Source: Cryphonectria parasitica EP155
Taxonomy: Eukaryota > Ascomycota > Sordariomycetes > Diaporthales > Cryphonectriaceae
Direction: 5' to 3'
Assembly: GCF_011745365.1 (NCBI RefSeq)
Contig: NW_024468913.1
Coordinates: forward strand, 3,658,001-3,722,000
Length of the DNA stretch: 64,000 bases
Shown here: positions 1-10,448 of the stretch, piece after piece
Layout of the letters: every line of letters begins with the position of its first letter
Numbering within the stretch: position 1 is the first letter of the stretch
Notes under the pieces: model-generated
What the model saw: the letters and a program-made list of their open reading frames with translations, nothing else
What the model was told of the DNA's origin: nothing
Databases searched by the model: none
Translations under genes and position numbers: made by a program

Positions 1-356
1 GTCGAGACATTTTTTCTTCCTCTATCGGAGCGGAAGCAAAAGAATAAAATTCAAATAAATAAATAAAAATCACTTCGCAAGACGCAAGAGCGTTTGCCCG
101 AGGCTATTTCGTTGCCTGTTGCGGAGCCGCGGGCCAATGCTCACCGATGATTATCAACAAACTCACAGCACACCTATGCGCGTAGTTCGGCACACTAGGC
201 TGCTGCAATTCGCCAATTGGAAGCTCATTCGTGCTATGTTGTATACCTAATGCTTCTTCTTGCTTGCCCCGTTCCGAGCATCTCGTCTGATCGCTCTGAA
301 CAGTGCAGCTCCTCCCGCCTGACAGGGCGTCGTCACCACCTATACCATTCGCCAAG
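1..356. other. Non-coding leader upstream of the hydrolase gene
   Basis: No convincing coding frame is visible. The stretch starts AT-rich and becomes mixed towards the hydrolase start; it probably holds the promoter and 5' untranslated region of that gene. Confidence 0.5.
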
Positions 357-1544
357 ATGGAAACCCTCACGTCAAGGCCCATGCTGGCGACTGGACTGGC
401 ATGTGTAGCCGCCGCCCTGATCATCCGGCCCCTCCTCCTCCGCCGGCCCCCTCAAGCCAGGACTGACATCATCCCCTCGCCCCGGCAGACCCTCCTCCGG
501 ACCCTCTCCCCCTCCCAGCTCGCCTCTCTCCCTTATCCACCCAATGTCCTCCCAGGAAGCCGCGCCATGAAGACCCCCTACGGCACCATCCACGTCTTCG
601 AGTTCGGCCCCTGCCAGGGCGAGCGCGTGCTGCTGCTGGCCGGCATGTCGACACCCTGCATCGCCCTGTCGAGCCTCGCGGAGAGTCTCGCCGCCCAGGG
701 CTGCCGCGTGATGCTGTTCGACTACTTTGGGCGCGGGTGGAGCGACACGCCTGACCCGGCCGAGGTCGACCACGACGAGAGGCTGTACGTCAGCCAGATG
801 CTGTACGTACTCGCCAGCTCGGAGGTGAGCTGGTTCGGGAACGCCGACAGGGACAGAAGGGACGGCGGCGGCGGCGGCGGCGGCGGGCTGGGCGGGTTTC
901 ACCTCATCGGGTACTCGTTCGGCGGTGGCCTGGCGGCTGAGTTTGCGAGCTGGTTCCCGCACGCTGTGCGGTCGGTGACATTGATCGCGCCGGGCGGGCT
1001 GATGAGGGCGAGCGGGAACAGCTGGCGGACGCGGGTGCTGTACTCTCGAGGCTGGCTGCCGGAGTGGACGCTGCAGTATTTCGTCAGGAGACAGTTTGAG
1101 CCTGCCAAGGAGGACAAGACCCAGGCTGGTGGCCACTTCGATCACGCCTCGCTCGTATCCAGCCGTCCAGATATCACGGTGGGGTCGGTCGTGGCGTGGC
1201 AGCTTGGCCATCATGTGGGCTTCATACCAGCCGTGATGAGCGCATTTCGCTATGGACCCATCCACGAGCGGTACGAGGAGTGGGCGCGGCTGAGGACACG
1301 GCTCGCGGAAAGACGGCAGGATAGCAGCCTGCCTGGCCTGTTCGCCGGCAAGATGCTTCTGGTCCTGGGCTCGTCGGACCCGATTGTCACGGAAGAGCAG
1401 ATCGTGCCTGACATGAGGAAGATCTTGGGAGACGATGATGCTGTAGAGGTGCTTGTGTTGGATGGTGGCCATGAGGTGGCTTTTGTGAAGGGATCAGAGA
1501 TCGCGGATGCTGCTATCAGGTTCTGGACAGAGATCTCAGACTGA
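357..1544 (+). CDS. Alpha/beta hydrolase, N-terminally membrane-anchored
   Basis: Single-exon gene of 395 aa. The start is set at the ATG at 357 (context GCCAAGATGG); the reading frame is open further upstream but without a good start. Residues 8-28 are hydrophobic and likely form a signal anchor. The alpha/beta-hydrolase fold follows: an early strand and oxyanion region around LLLAGMSTP (93-100), an FDYFGRGWSD segment (121-130), the nucleophile elbow GYSFGG with Ser187, the acid Asp341 in GSSDP and the base His372 in GGHEV, so the triad is complete. A poly-Gly tract (170-177), encoded by GGC repeats, lies just before the nucleophile and probably forms a variable surface loop. The substrate is unknown; an ester or lipid is plausible. 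Convergent with the exosome gene downstream. Confidence 0.88.
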   Translation: METLTSRPMLATGLACVAAALIIRPLLLRRPPQARTDIIPSPRQTLLRTLSPSQLASLPYPPNVLPGSRAMKTPYGTIHVFEFGPCQGERVLLLAGMSTPCIALSSLAESLAAQGCRVMLFDYFGRGWSDTPDPAEVDHDERLYVSQMLYVLASSEVSWFGNADRDRRDGGGGGGGGLGGFHLIGYSFGGGLAAEFASWFPHAVRSVTLIAPGGLMRASGNSWRTRVLYSRGWLPEWTLQYFVRRQFEPAKEDKTQAGGHFDHASLVSSRPDITVGSVVAWQLGHHVGFIPAVMSAFRYGPIHERYEEWARLRTRLAERRQDSSLPGLFAGKMLLVLGSSDPIVTEEQIVPDMRKILGDDDAVEVLVLDGGHEVAFVKGSEIADAAIRFWTEISD

Positions 1545-1733
1545 CTAGATCAAAGCACAAGAGTATAGACATAGATAAGACATGTACGTGACACAATAAA
1601 ACATCTAGACTCTGGAGAGGACTTGTTGTACAAGTTGGTATATTGTGTTTTTTCTTTCTTCTTTTTCGTGTTAGGGTATCATTCGCAACCTATACGCCAT
1701 AGACCAGCGTGGTTTCCAACAAAAACCTCCTTC

Positions 1734-2786
1734 TCATTGGGAAAGCTCCTTAGAGAGCACATCCCACCTGCGTTCTGCTACGCCAACCATCTCCCGTATT
1801 TCCTTGGAACCTAGTAACCTTCCTCCGACCTTGGAGATCCCTCGTATCCTCGTCTCACCACCCGTCCGATCCACCACAACCGTAACACTCTCGTCACACA
1901 ACTTCTCCTCCTCGCGGTCCGGATCGACCAGGACCCACGACTTGGGCTCGCCCTGGCCGGAATCCTGCTCCCTGTTCGTCAAAACGGCAGCTGTACAGGC
2001 CACAGGCAGGCCCGAGGTCCCCAGCGGCTTCGTCTCCTTACTCGAACACAGCACCATCTCGCGGTCGGCATCCCACCACGCCTTTGGCAGCTTCGTGTCT
2101 CTCAGTGCCGCCAGTATAGCCGCCCACGCCGCATCGAAGGGATTTCCGTCAAATGAGATGAACAGCACGTCGATGTACAGTGTCCAGTAGGCCTTGACCT
2201 CGCGCTCCTCGACCTGCGCCTCGTCCCCCTCATCTCCCATCGTGTCCTGCTCCGCCGCCGGCGCAGGCGGGTCGTACCATATTCTCAGGTCTTCCGTGTT
2301 CAGCACCCCGGCGTTGTGGAGCAGGCTGTATACCCTCGTGCTCAGCGTCTGCGCGAGCGAGCTAGGCGGCACGCCCGGTAGGAACTGCGGTGCACAGCCC
2401 GTCGCCAACTCGATGTTTGGCACAAGGAGGTCGTAGTCCTGCATCTCCCTGGCCCCCTCCTCCCTCAGCTCGTCGGCAGTCATCCCCTCCCGCTCGACCC
2501 TGCCCTTGGGCACCCGCCACTGGGGGATGTGCGTCGCCGGCAGGATCTCCCCGCGCACGCCGCAGATAACGCTCGTGTCGCCAACGCGCACCATCGCACT
2601 ACCGTGGGCGTGCGAAAGGGACGAGGTGTTGACGCTCAGACATCGCGGCTCGTCTGGCCGGCGGCCGTTGGCGCGGGAAGGTGGAGTGGTCGCATCTGCG
2701 TCGGGGCGCTGAAGGTTGGCGAGAAGGAAGGGGTGGGGGGAGAGCTTGGCGAAGGTGGACGGGGTGAAGGCTGTCGCGGTGGCCAT
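1734..2786 (-). CDS. RRP43: Exosome complex RNase PH-like subunit, probably Rrp43
   Basis: Intronless, 350 aa, ATG at 2786. After a short N-terminal helix (FLLANLQRPDA) the protein has the RNase PH core signature LSHAHGSAMVRVGDTSVICG (about 57-76), followed by GVRGEI and a C-terminal part with VVVDRTGGETRIRGISKVGG. This arrangement matches the non-catalytic ring subunits Rrp42/Rrp43/Rrp45; wording and length fit Rrp43 (human EXOSC8) best. These subunits form the six-membered ring of the nuclear/cytoplasmic RNA exosome, which feeds RNA 3' ends to Rrp44. An acidic, low-similarity insert (about 180-200, with PAPAAEQD and DEGDEAQVEE) breaks the domain. The paralogue assignment within the ring is by recognition only. 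Divergent from the small gene at 3.7 kb. Confidence 0.82.
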   Translation of the reverse strand: MATATAFTPSTFAKLSPHPFLLANLQRPDADATTPPSRANGRRPDEPRCLSVNTSSLSHAHGSAMVRVGDTSVICGVRGEILPATHIPQWRVPKGRVEREGMTADELREEGAREMQDYDLLVPNIELATGCAPQFLPGVPPSSLAQTLSTRVYSLLHNAGVLNTEDLRIWYDPPAPAAEQDTMGDEGDEAQVEEREVKAYWTLYIDVLFISFDGNPFDAAWAAILAALRDTKLPKAWWDADREMVLCSSKETKPLGTSGLPVACTAAVLTNREQDSGQGEPKSWVLVDPDREEEKLCDESVTVVVDRTGGETRIRGISKVGGRLLGSKEIREMVGVAERRWDVLSKELSQ

Positions 2787-3730
2787 TTGTATTGGTTGTA
2801 TTGGATTAATTTATTGGAGGGGGAGGGGTGCAGGAAGGATATGGCTCTTTGGGGAGAGGCCCTTGTGTCGTCGAGATCAGGGTTATAGTATTTAATTATA
2901 GGAAGGTGGGTCGATCAATTGGTCTTGCGTTGTTGTGGTGAGATCTCGATGGTGGTGACGATGATCGATGTGCACGCTGCGCTGTTGTGTTACGGTAGCG
3001 CGTTTGGTGTGGGAGGCTCTGAGATTTTTCTGTCCTCAGCCTTGGTGGGGGTTGATCCAATCAGGCTCTGGCGGGTATGCAGGCCCTGAGCTACCCCGCC
3101 ATGACACTGAAGCTCGGGCATTTAGGGCGTTCCCAGGTCACCAAGCAACTCCTGTGACGTCTGCAGTTGCGGAAAACCTCTCTGAAAGACGGTTGAGACT
3201 CAAAAAGAATCTAAGGTCTGCGTCCTAGGAGCCAGCTCCGAGCCAGGTCCTACTTCACAAATTGTTCCTATAACTCGGCCAGGATTTAACGCCAGAGATA
3301 CTACATAGTAGGTTCTTGTTCATTTTCGATTTCGTAAGCTGACCGTTGTTCAGCTTGTGGCAGGCTGGCGGACAATTTGCCCCGGCGATCAGTTTGCCTC
3401 GCCTTGCGTATGACGTAAATCTCCATAAGGGCCTGAGATCCAGTGTAGGTTGCAATCTATTCTGACCTCAGACTTGATAGCATTGATTTGCAATGACGAA
3501 AGGCTACAACGTGTGAGCGTTTAAAAAGGGTTTATTCTTCAGATATATGGGCCCATGACGTATGTAAGAGAATGTAGATGAATATATCAATACACAAAGC
3601 TGTACGTTTGTGTCTGTTCATCCCTCTGTCCTTTCCTATCCATCTCGACATCTTTCTCAAAACCACCAAACACAATCATTCGATCCGACTCTTTTTCAAC
3701 AACACTATTCCACACTACAAAAAATTTACA
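2787..3730. other. Divergent promoter region between the exosome gene and the small hydrophilic gene
   Basis: 944 bases with no supportable gene. The region must serve both divergent neighbours. The part next to the small gene is CT-rich and ends in the A-rich context ACAATGC before its ATG, as is usual for highly expressed fungal genes. Confidence 0.5.
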
Positions 3731-4216
3731 ATGCACGGCACCTCTTCAGTCGGAAACTCTGCAGTCTACGAGGCTGGCGACCAGCGCAACCTCAAGAACT
3801 CAGAGATCCCAGCCCCAGAGCGTTATGAGGAGGGCAAGGAGAACTCTCACATCACCACAGATTCCAGTAAGACACAAGCCTTATTTCCAGTAGCAACCAA
3901 TTTCCAGTGCTGACAATCTGTTACAGAGGATCAACGATCCATCGCCAACCGCCTGGCTGCTGAGGAGAAGAAGGGCGAGCCAGAAGATGACAGGGAGACT
4001 GCTCTGTCCAAGAAGGATGCTACCCTGCCAGTATGTCCTCACGAGTCAAGTATCACACACACTAGCAGACCTTGTATACTGACAAGAAGGTACTAGGCCA
4101 AGATGCACGGCAACGAGCCATCCAAGGGCGCCAAGATTGATGAGGAGCTGAGGCAAGAGGAGGAGGCCATCCTGGAAAAGAAGGGCGGAAACAACATGCC
4201 CGGCAAGAAGATGTAA
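3731..4216 (+). CDS. Small hydrophilic, charged protein (three exons)
   Basis: Exons 3731-3866, 3927-4030 and 4097-4216 join to a 119-aa protein. Intron 1 has GTAAGA, branch TGCTGAC and TTACAG; intron 2 has GTATGT, branch ACTGAC and TACTAG; phases agree at both joints. The product is almost free of hydrophobic residues and rich in Glu, Lys, Asp and Asn, with motifs such as SSVGNSAVYEAGDQRNL near the start, DQRSIANRLAAEEKKGEPEDD in the middle and a basic end NNMPGKKM. Such composition is typical of small stress- or spore-associated LEA-like proteins, but I do not recognise a named family. No signal peptide or membrane segment. Exon structure is well supported; the function is not. Confidence 0.8.
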
Positions 4217-7200
4217 AATGATGATTTCACAAAGAATACGGCGATCGGTTGGGTGTCAAAACGACACAGCATGGCGTTTAGAGCTTAGAATTTGCATGAT
4301 CTCTCATGGGGAACAATAAAATTGTATTTCAACATCATGACAACCTATCTATCTATTTGTTCAATACGATGGTAGTACTCTCAACTCCTGGACTACGAAT
4401 GCGCGGCGCCAAGCCTGTGTGCCAGTGCCAGAAGAGCACATACAACAGACTCCTCCTACCTTCTACCCCTCTCTAGTCGTCGTCAACAACGCCCTTCACA
4501 GCAAATTAATCTACTCACGCCAAGTCAGTTAGCAAAGCCCCCATGAGACCAACTGAAGCAGCGCTAAACGTGACGAGGGATGCTCTCTCAGAATATGTAA
4601 GAATTGACTATCACTTGACCGCGAGATATAGCACCGCAGGCGAGCGGGCCATCCCGGCGGCATCAATCGCAAATTATTCTCATCATTGGAGCGTGGGGGG
4701 GAGGGCGCCAGGGGGACAAAAGAACCACAGTGGATTTGAGGGGACAAAAAGGGAGGAAAGAAAACAAAGAATATGTGAGGCTTACCGGTATCGCAAAGCG
4801 TGTCTCACATGGGTGCGTCCATCTATCGGATCATCTCCGAGTGGTTCACACCGTGAGGAAGTGACAACAATAGAGAGCTGATGAAGGTGAAGATTAGAAG
4901 AAGAAACAGTTTTGATCCCTAGCAAGAAAAATTTCGGTGGTTGCTTTTTGAGTGCGGTGTGCACGGGCCACTTTGCTGACTGGGCTCCAGGGAGTGGGGG
5001 AAGGACCAGTCGGGGCATATGCCAGGGCTGGAGGGGGAGGAAGGACCCACTGGGCTGATCTTATGTATAGCCGCCAATGCTCACTCTTCTCAACGACACG
5101 TCGATAAACGCCCTGTGTGTGGTCTCGTGAGCAGAAGAAAGAGATTGGTTTGTTTCCTTGGGCCAATTTTCTTCTGCGTTTAATGTTTCTCATCTCATAT
5201 ACTCAACTCCGTATTGAGTATACCCCTGCTGAAACAGGCTGACCGCTAACTGCTCAATCGAAGCCGGGCTGAAAGAGAGAAGAGGAAAAAAGGCAGAAAC
5301 AAATAAGAAAAAAAGGAATACCAACGCCACTCAGCTGTGCCTGAGAATTATGGTTCAAATCGTGGCGGCGTCGATCCCTTCTTCATTTCCTGACGACAAC
5401 TCTGGCGGCTAAAGTGAGAAAACCTGAGGTCTTCCATGATGTTGAAGAACAAAAGCCGGCCCTCTTTCCGGGAGCCTGGCGTTGGGAAGCGATGAGGCTC
5501 TCCCGCGTGCGGGAAATCTACTCTCGCCTCGCGTCGCTTATCTCGGACACGGCTGCTTCTTCCCGTCCCTGCATCGTAATTAGCCGTTGCCTACCACTGG
5601 GCAGGCCTTCTCCCAGGGGGGTTCTCATCATGTGATGACTGCAGGTGGGTTATCCTAACATTTCACACAGGGCTTGCTTGACAGATTGACCGCCTCTAGG
5701 TGCCTCATCCCGCTGCCACGAAGTCAAATCATATACCCATGTCAGGAGGGGCTGGGTTCCAAAAGGCTCATGGACGATCATCCTATCGGCTCAAGGATGC
5801 CCTGCAACGAGCCTAAGGAATCATCAAGAGCTGTCGAACGCGCGACGTGGGTCTGCGTCATAGGATGGTCTCTTGCCTCATCTTCGACGTGGCGGCAATA
5901 ACAGGGTCATAGGAGAACCGAAGAAAAGGGCAGGGGAAGAAGAGCAAAAAAGGAAGTAACGAATAGACCGTCTTGACCCCTCCGACCCACTGAGCTCTTC
6001 AAATATAGGCGCCCAGCTCTCCTTGCCAGCTGAACTTTTCGGCCCATCGAGAAAAACAAACCCCCTATACGATCCTCCTCACAATAGCAACAGTACGCTG
6101 GATTGGACGTATGACCCTGACTGCAGAACCAATAATTACGGCCGACAGGACTCGGGGCGAAATGGTGTGGCCCGTACTTTTGAGAGAAACCTCATTCCAC
6201 CATACCCACCCTCCCAGCCGCGCCCTTCTGCTCATGCCCTCCCGCTCTCATGATTTCTCAGTGGTCTGCCAACATCAAGTGGTGGCTTGGATGCCGAGAC
6301 GGCGGGCGCCGGCGGTGACGAGTGCTGGGGGGTTGCCATCCAATCCTGCCGTGGCCGCCCGAGGCTGACCAGACTTTTGAACCCCCGGGGGGTTGCCAAA
6401 AGTTGAGAGCTTGCACTGCCTCAATCTCGGCGTGACGGATATGACGACGTGTCCAAGAGAATGCATGCAGTGAGACGGGCGACTGGGTCGGCCCGGTAAG
6501 TGGCGAGTATGAGGATGTCTCAGTAATACAAGCCACGGCGGGGCGTTGTGGACTACTGATATTGAGAATGATTGCTTTTGTTCTTCATCTTCTCTTTTGG
6601 TCAGAAGTGAATTTTGGTGGCGTTCCAGGCGCTGAAGTTTCTGGAGCGGAGGAAAGAGCGGGAACTGACCTGAGGACACTCGAGTGAGAGAAGACAAGCT
6701 CCGTGTGCTTAAGATCAGGTGCGAGAAAAAAAGAAGCTCGGGAAAATGTGACATCGGACAAGAGCTTTTTCTTGCGGCAGACGAGCTAGTTGATGATTGG
6801 CACACGGACCAAAAGCTTGGGCACTTCTTGAGACAAGAGAAAATGATGCCTGAGACGGGGTGGTTGAAGGTTCAAGGAGCTGCCTGGTGGACACGAGGGT
6901 TGGGCTCCAACGGGAAGAAGAAAACAAAGACAATGATCGTCAACGACCGACGACGTGGCACGGCAGGCCTTTGAGTCCACATCACCACCCGCCTGAGCAC
7001 TGCTGCATCTTCCAGTCGGGAGGCCAGGTTGTGTCTCACCTTGGGCTCGAATGAGGGTCGTCCACAAAGGGCAGGGCTCGTCTTTCGTCTCTCGCGAAGC
7101 TAAGAGAAACACCGGATGGAAGGGTAGAGTACGTGGTTGGCAAGGTCTGCGCCCTGGTCTGTACTTCTGATTCCGATATCGCGGCGATTCATCAAATCAG

Positions 7201-8624
7201 AAACCAGATCTGAACACTTGTCTCAGAAACCCGACCAGGCTCGGCTCCAGGGTTCGTCCCGTGGCATGCTCACCGACTTCCAGAGCCGCGAAAGAAGGGC
7301 CGCCGCATACCGACGAGCCTCCCCATTTCCTTCCTTTCTTTCTTCCCTGCTGCAAGGATGGCCAGCCGGATCATTCGACTCGAACCGCCCGTGGCTGGCA
7401 GATGCTGGTAGCCGAAGAGTGGAGCACTTTTCTTTTCTTCTACCTCTTTTTCTCCTTTCGAGGACGCGAAGGGGAAAATCTGGCGAGAAGAGGCGTTTCC
7501 TCGTACCGAGTCGGGAGAGCTTGTGTTGGTTACCCCTTGCCGTTGGGGCGGACGGCAGATGAGCTGATCATCGGGGCGGGACCCGTGTTGGACAAGAATT
7601 GAAAAGCTTCTTTTCTCTTCTCTCCCGCGTTGTTTCTTCCCTGCTGCTGCCCAAGTGCAACAAGAGCCTAATGGTGTAGGGCTGGCGAGTGGTGGATTTG
7701 GTTCTTTTTGCGGGCCAACCAAGTTCTCGGATGGAGGACATTGGGCGGCAGATCGTAATGTGGCACAGCGTGTCTTACCTGTCAGATGTCCTCCTTGCCT
7801 GCCAGCTGTCTTAGATCTTGTCGCACCGCAGACGTCAGTCTGCTTGCTTGGCATTTGTTCACCCGGTTGGTTGAAAAGTTTCTACTCCTCAAAAGGCGTG
7901 CAATGGTAGACACAAGTCTTCGGAAGAAAAGGGTTCCCGGCGGGGGGGGGGGGGGTTGGTTTCCAGGCCTCGAGGTGTTTCCCTTCCTGGCTGATCACGG
8001 TTTGTGTGAGGAAGAAGAAAAAAGGTTCAGAGACAAGTAATTCCGTGTTCAATCTAAAAGAGAATAAAATAATCATCCGTGCTCCATTCAGCCCTTCCAA
8101 GCCCTCATGCGGGTCCCCGTACTTTTTTCTCTAGATACAGCCTGGTTTCTGTGTCCCCTTTAAACCCCCCTTGGCCGTACGCCATCCCAAGACATTTGAA
8201 AATAAGAAGAGAAGTAACGAATGGCAGCTCTTGATGCTTCACACTGCTCCCGTGAGGGAGAGGAAATCGGGTGGAGTTGAAAGAACAGAAGAAGAAAAGA
8301 GAGAAAAGAAAGAAAAAGAGAACAATCCTAGGAAAAAGCTCTTCATCGTAGAACGGATGCTGTGAAGCCTCAACCTCTGAAGTGTACCGTGAACAAAGCA
8401 AGCGATTGATCTGCAAGTGAAACCCGCCTACGGCAGCAACCTTGTTTTCGTTGGCATGTCGTTCAGAATAAGACTAAGGGCATGGATTCCCGCCCCAAAA
8501 GGGGTACTGCGTTTTGCGTGTGTGTGTGTGTGTACCTGCGGTGTGCGCGTGTGTACGTCCCGGACTCGACGTAGTGAGACAAACGCCCAGGCTCCCAAAA
8601 GCTGATTATCGTCCCTAAGGAACT
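4217..8624. other. Gene-poor region, 4.4 kb
   Basis: Only short overlapping frames on both strands, none with recognisable protein features or convincing splice-linked exons. The stretch contains many purine/pyrimidine-biased runs (for example 8275-8330), a 14-base G run at 7942-7955, and a short TG repeat near 8518-8532. It may hold long untranslated regions or non-coding RNA, but nothing in the sequence proves this. Confidence 0.5.
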
Positions 8625-8943
8625 CTAAAAGCACGGCGTGCCACAGGTGCTGCATGCACGGCCGGGAATCACCCAGGACTCCTTGCCGGCCTGGGCGCAG
8701 GTAGGGCAGCGGACACCAGGAAGCTGTGGAACGAGGTCAGAGGTTTGTTGAACTTGCACAAAGGAAGGGGGGCACAAGAGAACGTACAGGCCGAGATCGG
8801 ACATTTGGGTCGCTGGACGACAGGTCGGGGCATGGAGGAGAAGAGGGCGGCATAGGGAGGAGGGGCCCTGGGGTGGTAATAGTAATAGAGGGCATTGGAA
8901 CAGTGTTGATGGCCAGGTCGCGTGGGATCATAGGGTGGACCAT
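8625..8943 (-). CDS. Small zinc-ribbon protein (two exons)
   Basis: Exon 1 runs from 8943 to 8788 and exon 2 from 8723 to 8625, joining in phase 0 to an 84-aa protein. The intron has donor GTACGT, branch CTCTGACC and acceptor TTCCACAG. The first 52 residues are Pro/Ser/Thr-rich and probably disordered; exon 2 encodes a compact four-cysteine ribbon, CPTC then CSTC about 17 residues later, with a further Cys near the C-terminus (GTPCF). The two CxxC pairs suggest one structural zinc. Proline-rich proteins ending in a single zinc ribbon occur in filamentous fungi with no known role. A TATA-like box lies about 230 bases upstream of the ATG on the same strand. Confidence rests on splice signals plus the CxxC pair. 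Confidence 0.68.
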
Positions 8944-9174
8944 TTTGCCGGGGCTGAAGAGTGTGAAGCAGATAAGACGCTGGTTGACTTGTTGACTGGA
9001 GATTTGGTGCGTAAAAAAGGAGACAAGATACGATATAAGAAGGGAATTTGGCTGTGGGCAGTGCTTCGAGGTTCTCTTGCTGGAGTAGCTTAGGATGGAG
9101 GTTGAGAGAGAAAGAGAGAAGGGGGTGCAAGAAGGGAAAGGTAGCGAGAAAAGAGTATGGGCACGGCGATGGAG

Positions 9175-9182
9175 TTTATATA
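9175..9182 (-). promoter_or_regulatory. TATA-like box for the zinc-ribbon gene
   Basis: TATATAAA on the minus strand, about 232 bases upstream of the ATG at 8943. A transcription start 25-60 bases downstream would leave a 5' leader of roughly 170-210 bases. The match is seen directly; use as a promoter is inferred. Confidence 0.5.
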
Positions 9183-9496
9183 CTCTTCGCAAAAGGGCAG
9201 CCGACCAGGGATCTGCCCCCGTCCGCAGACGATAAGTCGAAGCAGCGAGGCACGGCGAGGTAGCGAAAGGCAAGCTTTGGTGGTATTGCTCGACGGGTCA
9301 GGGTCAATGGTGCCGTCTTCTCATCCGTACCACAGCCCAAAAAGCAACGTTGGGTCTCTTGACGGCCAGTTGTGTGTAGCCCAGACGACTTAGGCCCATG
9401 CGCAGGAGGGAAGACGGAGATGATAGATACCTTGGTCGTCGTACATATTGTACAACATACTATGACAGACCAGGGCCATACACGTAGAGTTTAGTA

Positions 9497-9531
9497 CACA
9501 CACACACCACACACACACCACACACACGCAA

Positions 9532-9596
<65 letters not shown>
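9497..9596. repeat. (CA)n microsatellite
   Basis: About 100 bases of CA dinucleotides, interrupted by ACCAC, GCAATC and ATATA units. The long pure block begins around 9534. Confidence 0.95.
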
Positions 9597-9597
<1 letters not shown>

Positions 9598-10401
9598 CGC
9601 ATCACTCGACCGGTTTAGACTACTGGAATGCCGACCTTGGGCTTGGCTCTGTCGTAGAAAACCGTGTCTCAACTAGGAACCCCATGGTCGCCGAAGAAGA
9701 AGGGGTGGGGAGCAGGATGAATGGGCAGCCTTGCCCTCTGGTGAGACTTTTCGAGGTTGATCCTGCTGCGCTGCAGGAAAAGGAACAACACAGGAAAAGG
9801 AAAAAGAAACAGAAACAAGTTGGGGAAAAGAAAGAGAAAAAGAACACAAAGTCAAGCCCAGACGATGAGGTTAAGTTGGAGCAGGGAGCGCTCTGCCTTT
9901 GAAGACATGATCGGAATCTGTGTGGAGATTGAAGAGGCGCGGATTGCATCCTGGGCATCATAGAAGTAGCAGGATGTACACCTTGCCAGTGCCTGTGTTT
10001 CTCACATGGTGGCCAATGGGGCCTGAATTGCTCACAAGGTACCTAGGTAGCCCCTGTATGCAAAGAACATGGGTACCCAGTCCAAGCACTTACTCATCCA
10101 AGTAGTGGCTTAAGTGCTATGCCATGTGTGTTAGGGTGACTTGCCTGCGCTAACGATCTTCGATCCTCATCATCTTTTTTCCCCTCCCGCGAGAGGGGGA
10201 GAGCGAGAGATGTAATAAGATTCCAAGATCCCCAGGCGGTTTCAGCAGAGAGATGCGTCTCATCGTACATGTGAGTGAGTTCCCTGCTACCTACTAACAT
10301 CCAAAATCCAGCTCTAGTACTTTGCTTGCCGGCCCTCGCCCCGTTTGCCTCCTTGCGCCGAGGTTGGCCTTTTGTTGATGCGATTGTTATCAACAGAGAG
10401 C

Positions 10402-10403
<2 letters not shown>

Positions 10404-10447
<44 letters not shown>
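10404..10447. repeat. (GA)n microsatellite
   Basis: About 22 nearly perfect GA dinucleotide units. Confidence 0.95.

Positions 10448-10448
<1 letters not shown>

Noticed and set aside
372..1472. Long minus-strand frame opposite the alpha/beta hydrolase
   Set aside because: It is the antisense shadow of a gene with a complete catalytic triad and has Arg/Pro/Ala-rich composition typical of such shadows.
7370..7400. B-box-like sequence on the minus strand (GGTTCGAGTC)
   Set aside because: The flanking five-base stem does not pair and no A-box is found upstream.
9390..9605. Cys/Val repeat protein frame
   Set aside because: A translation of the CA/TG microsatellite.
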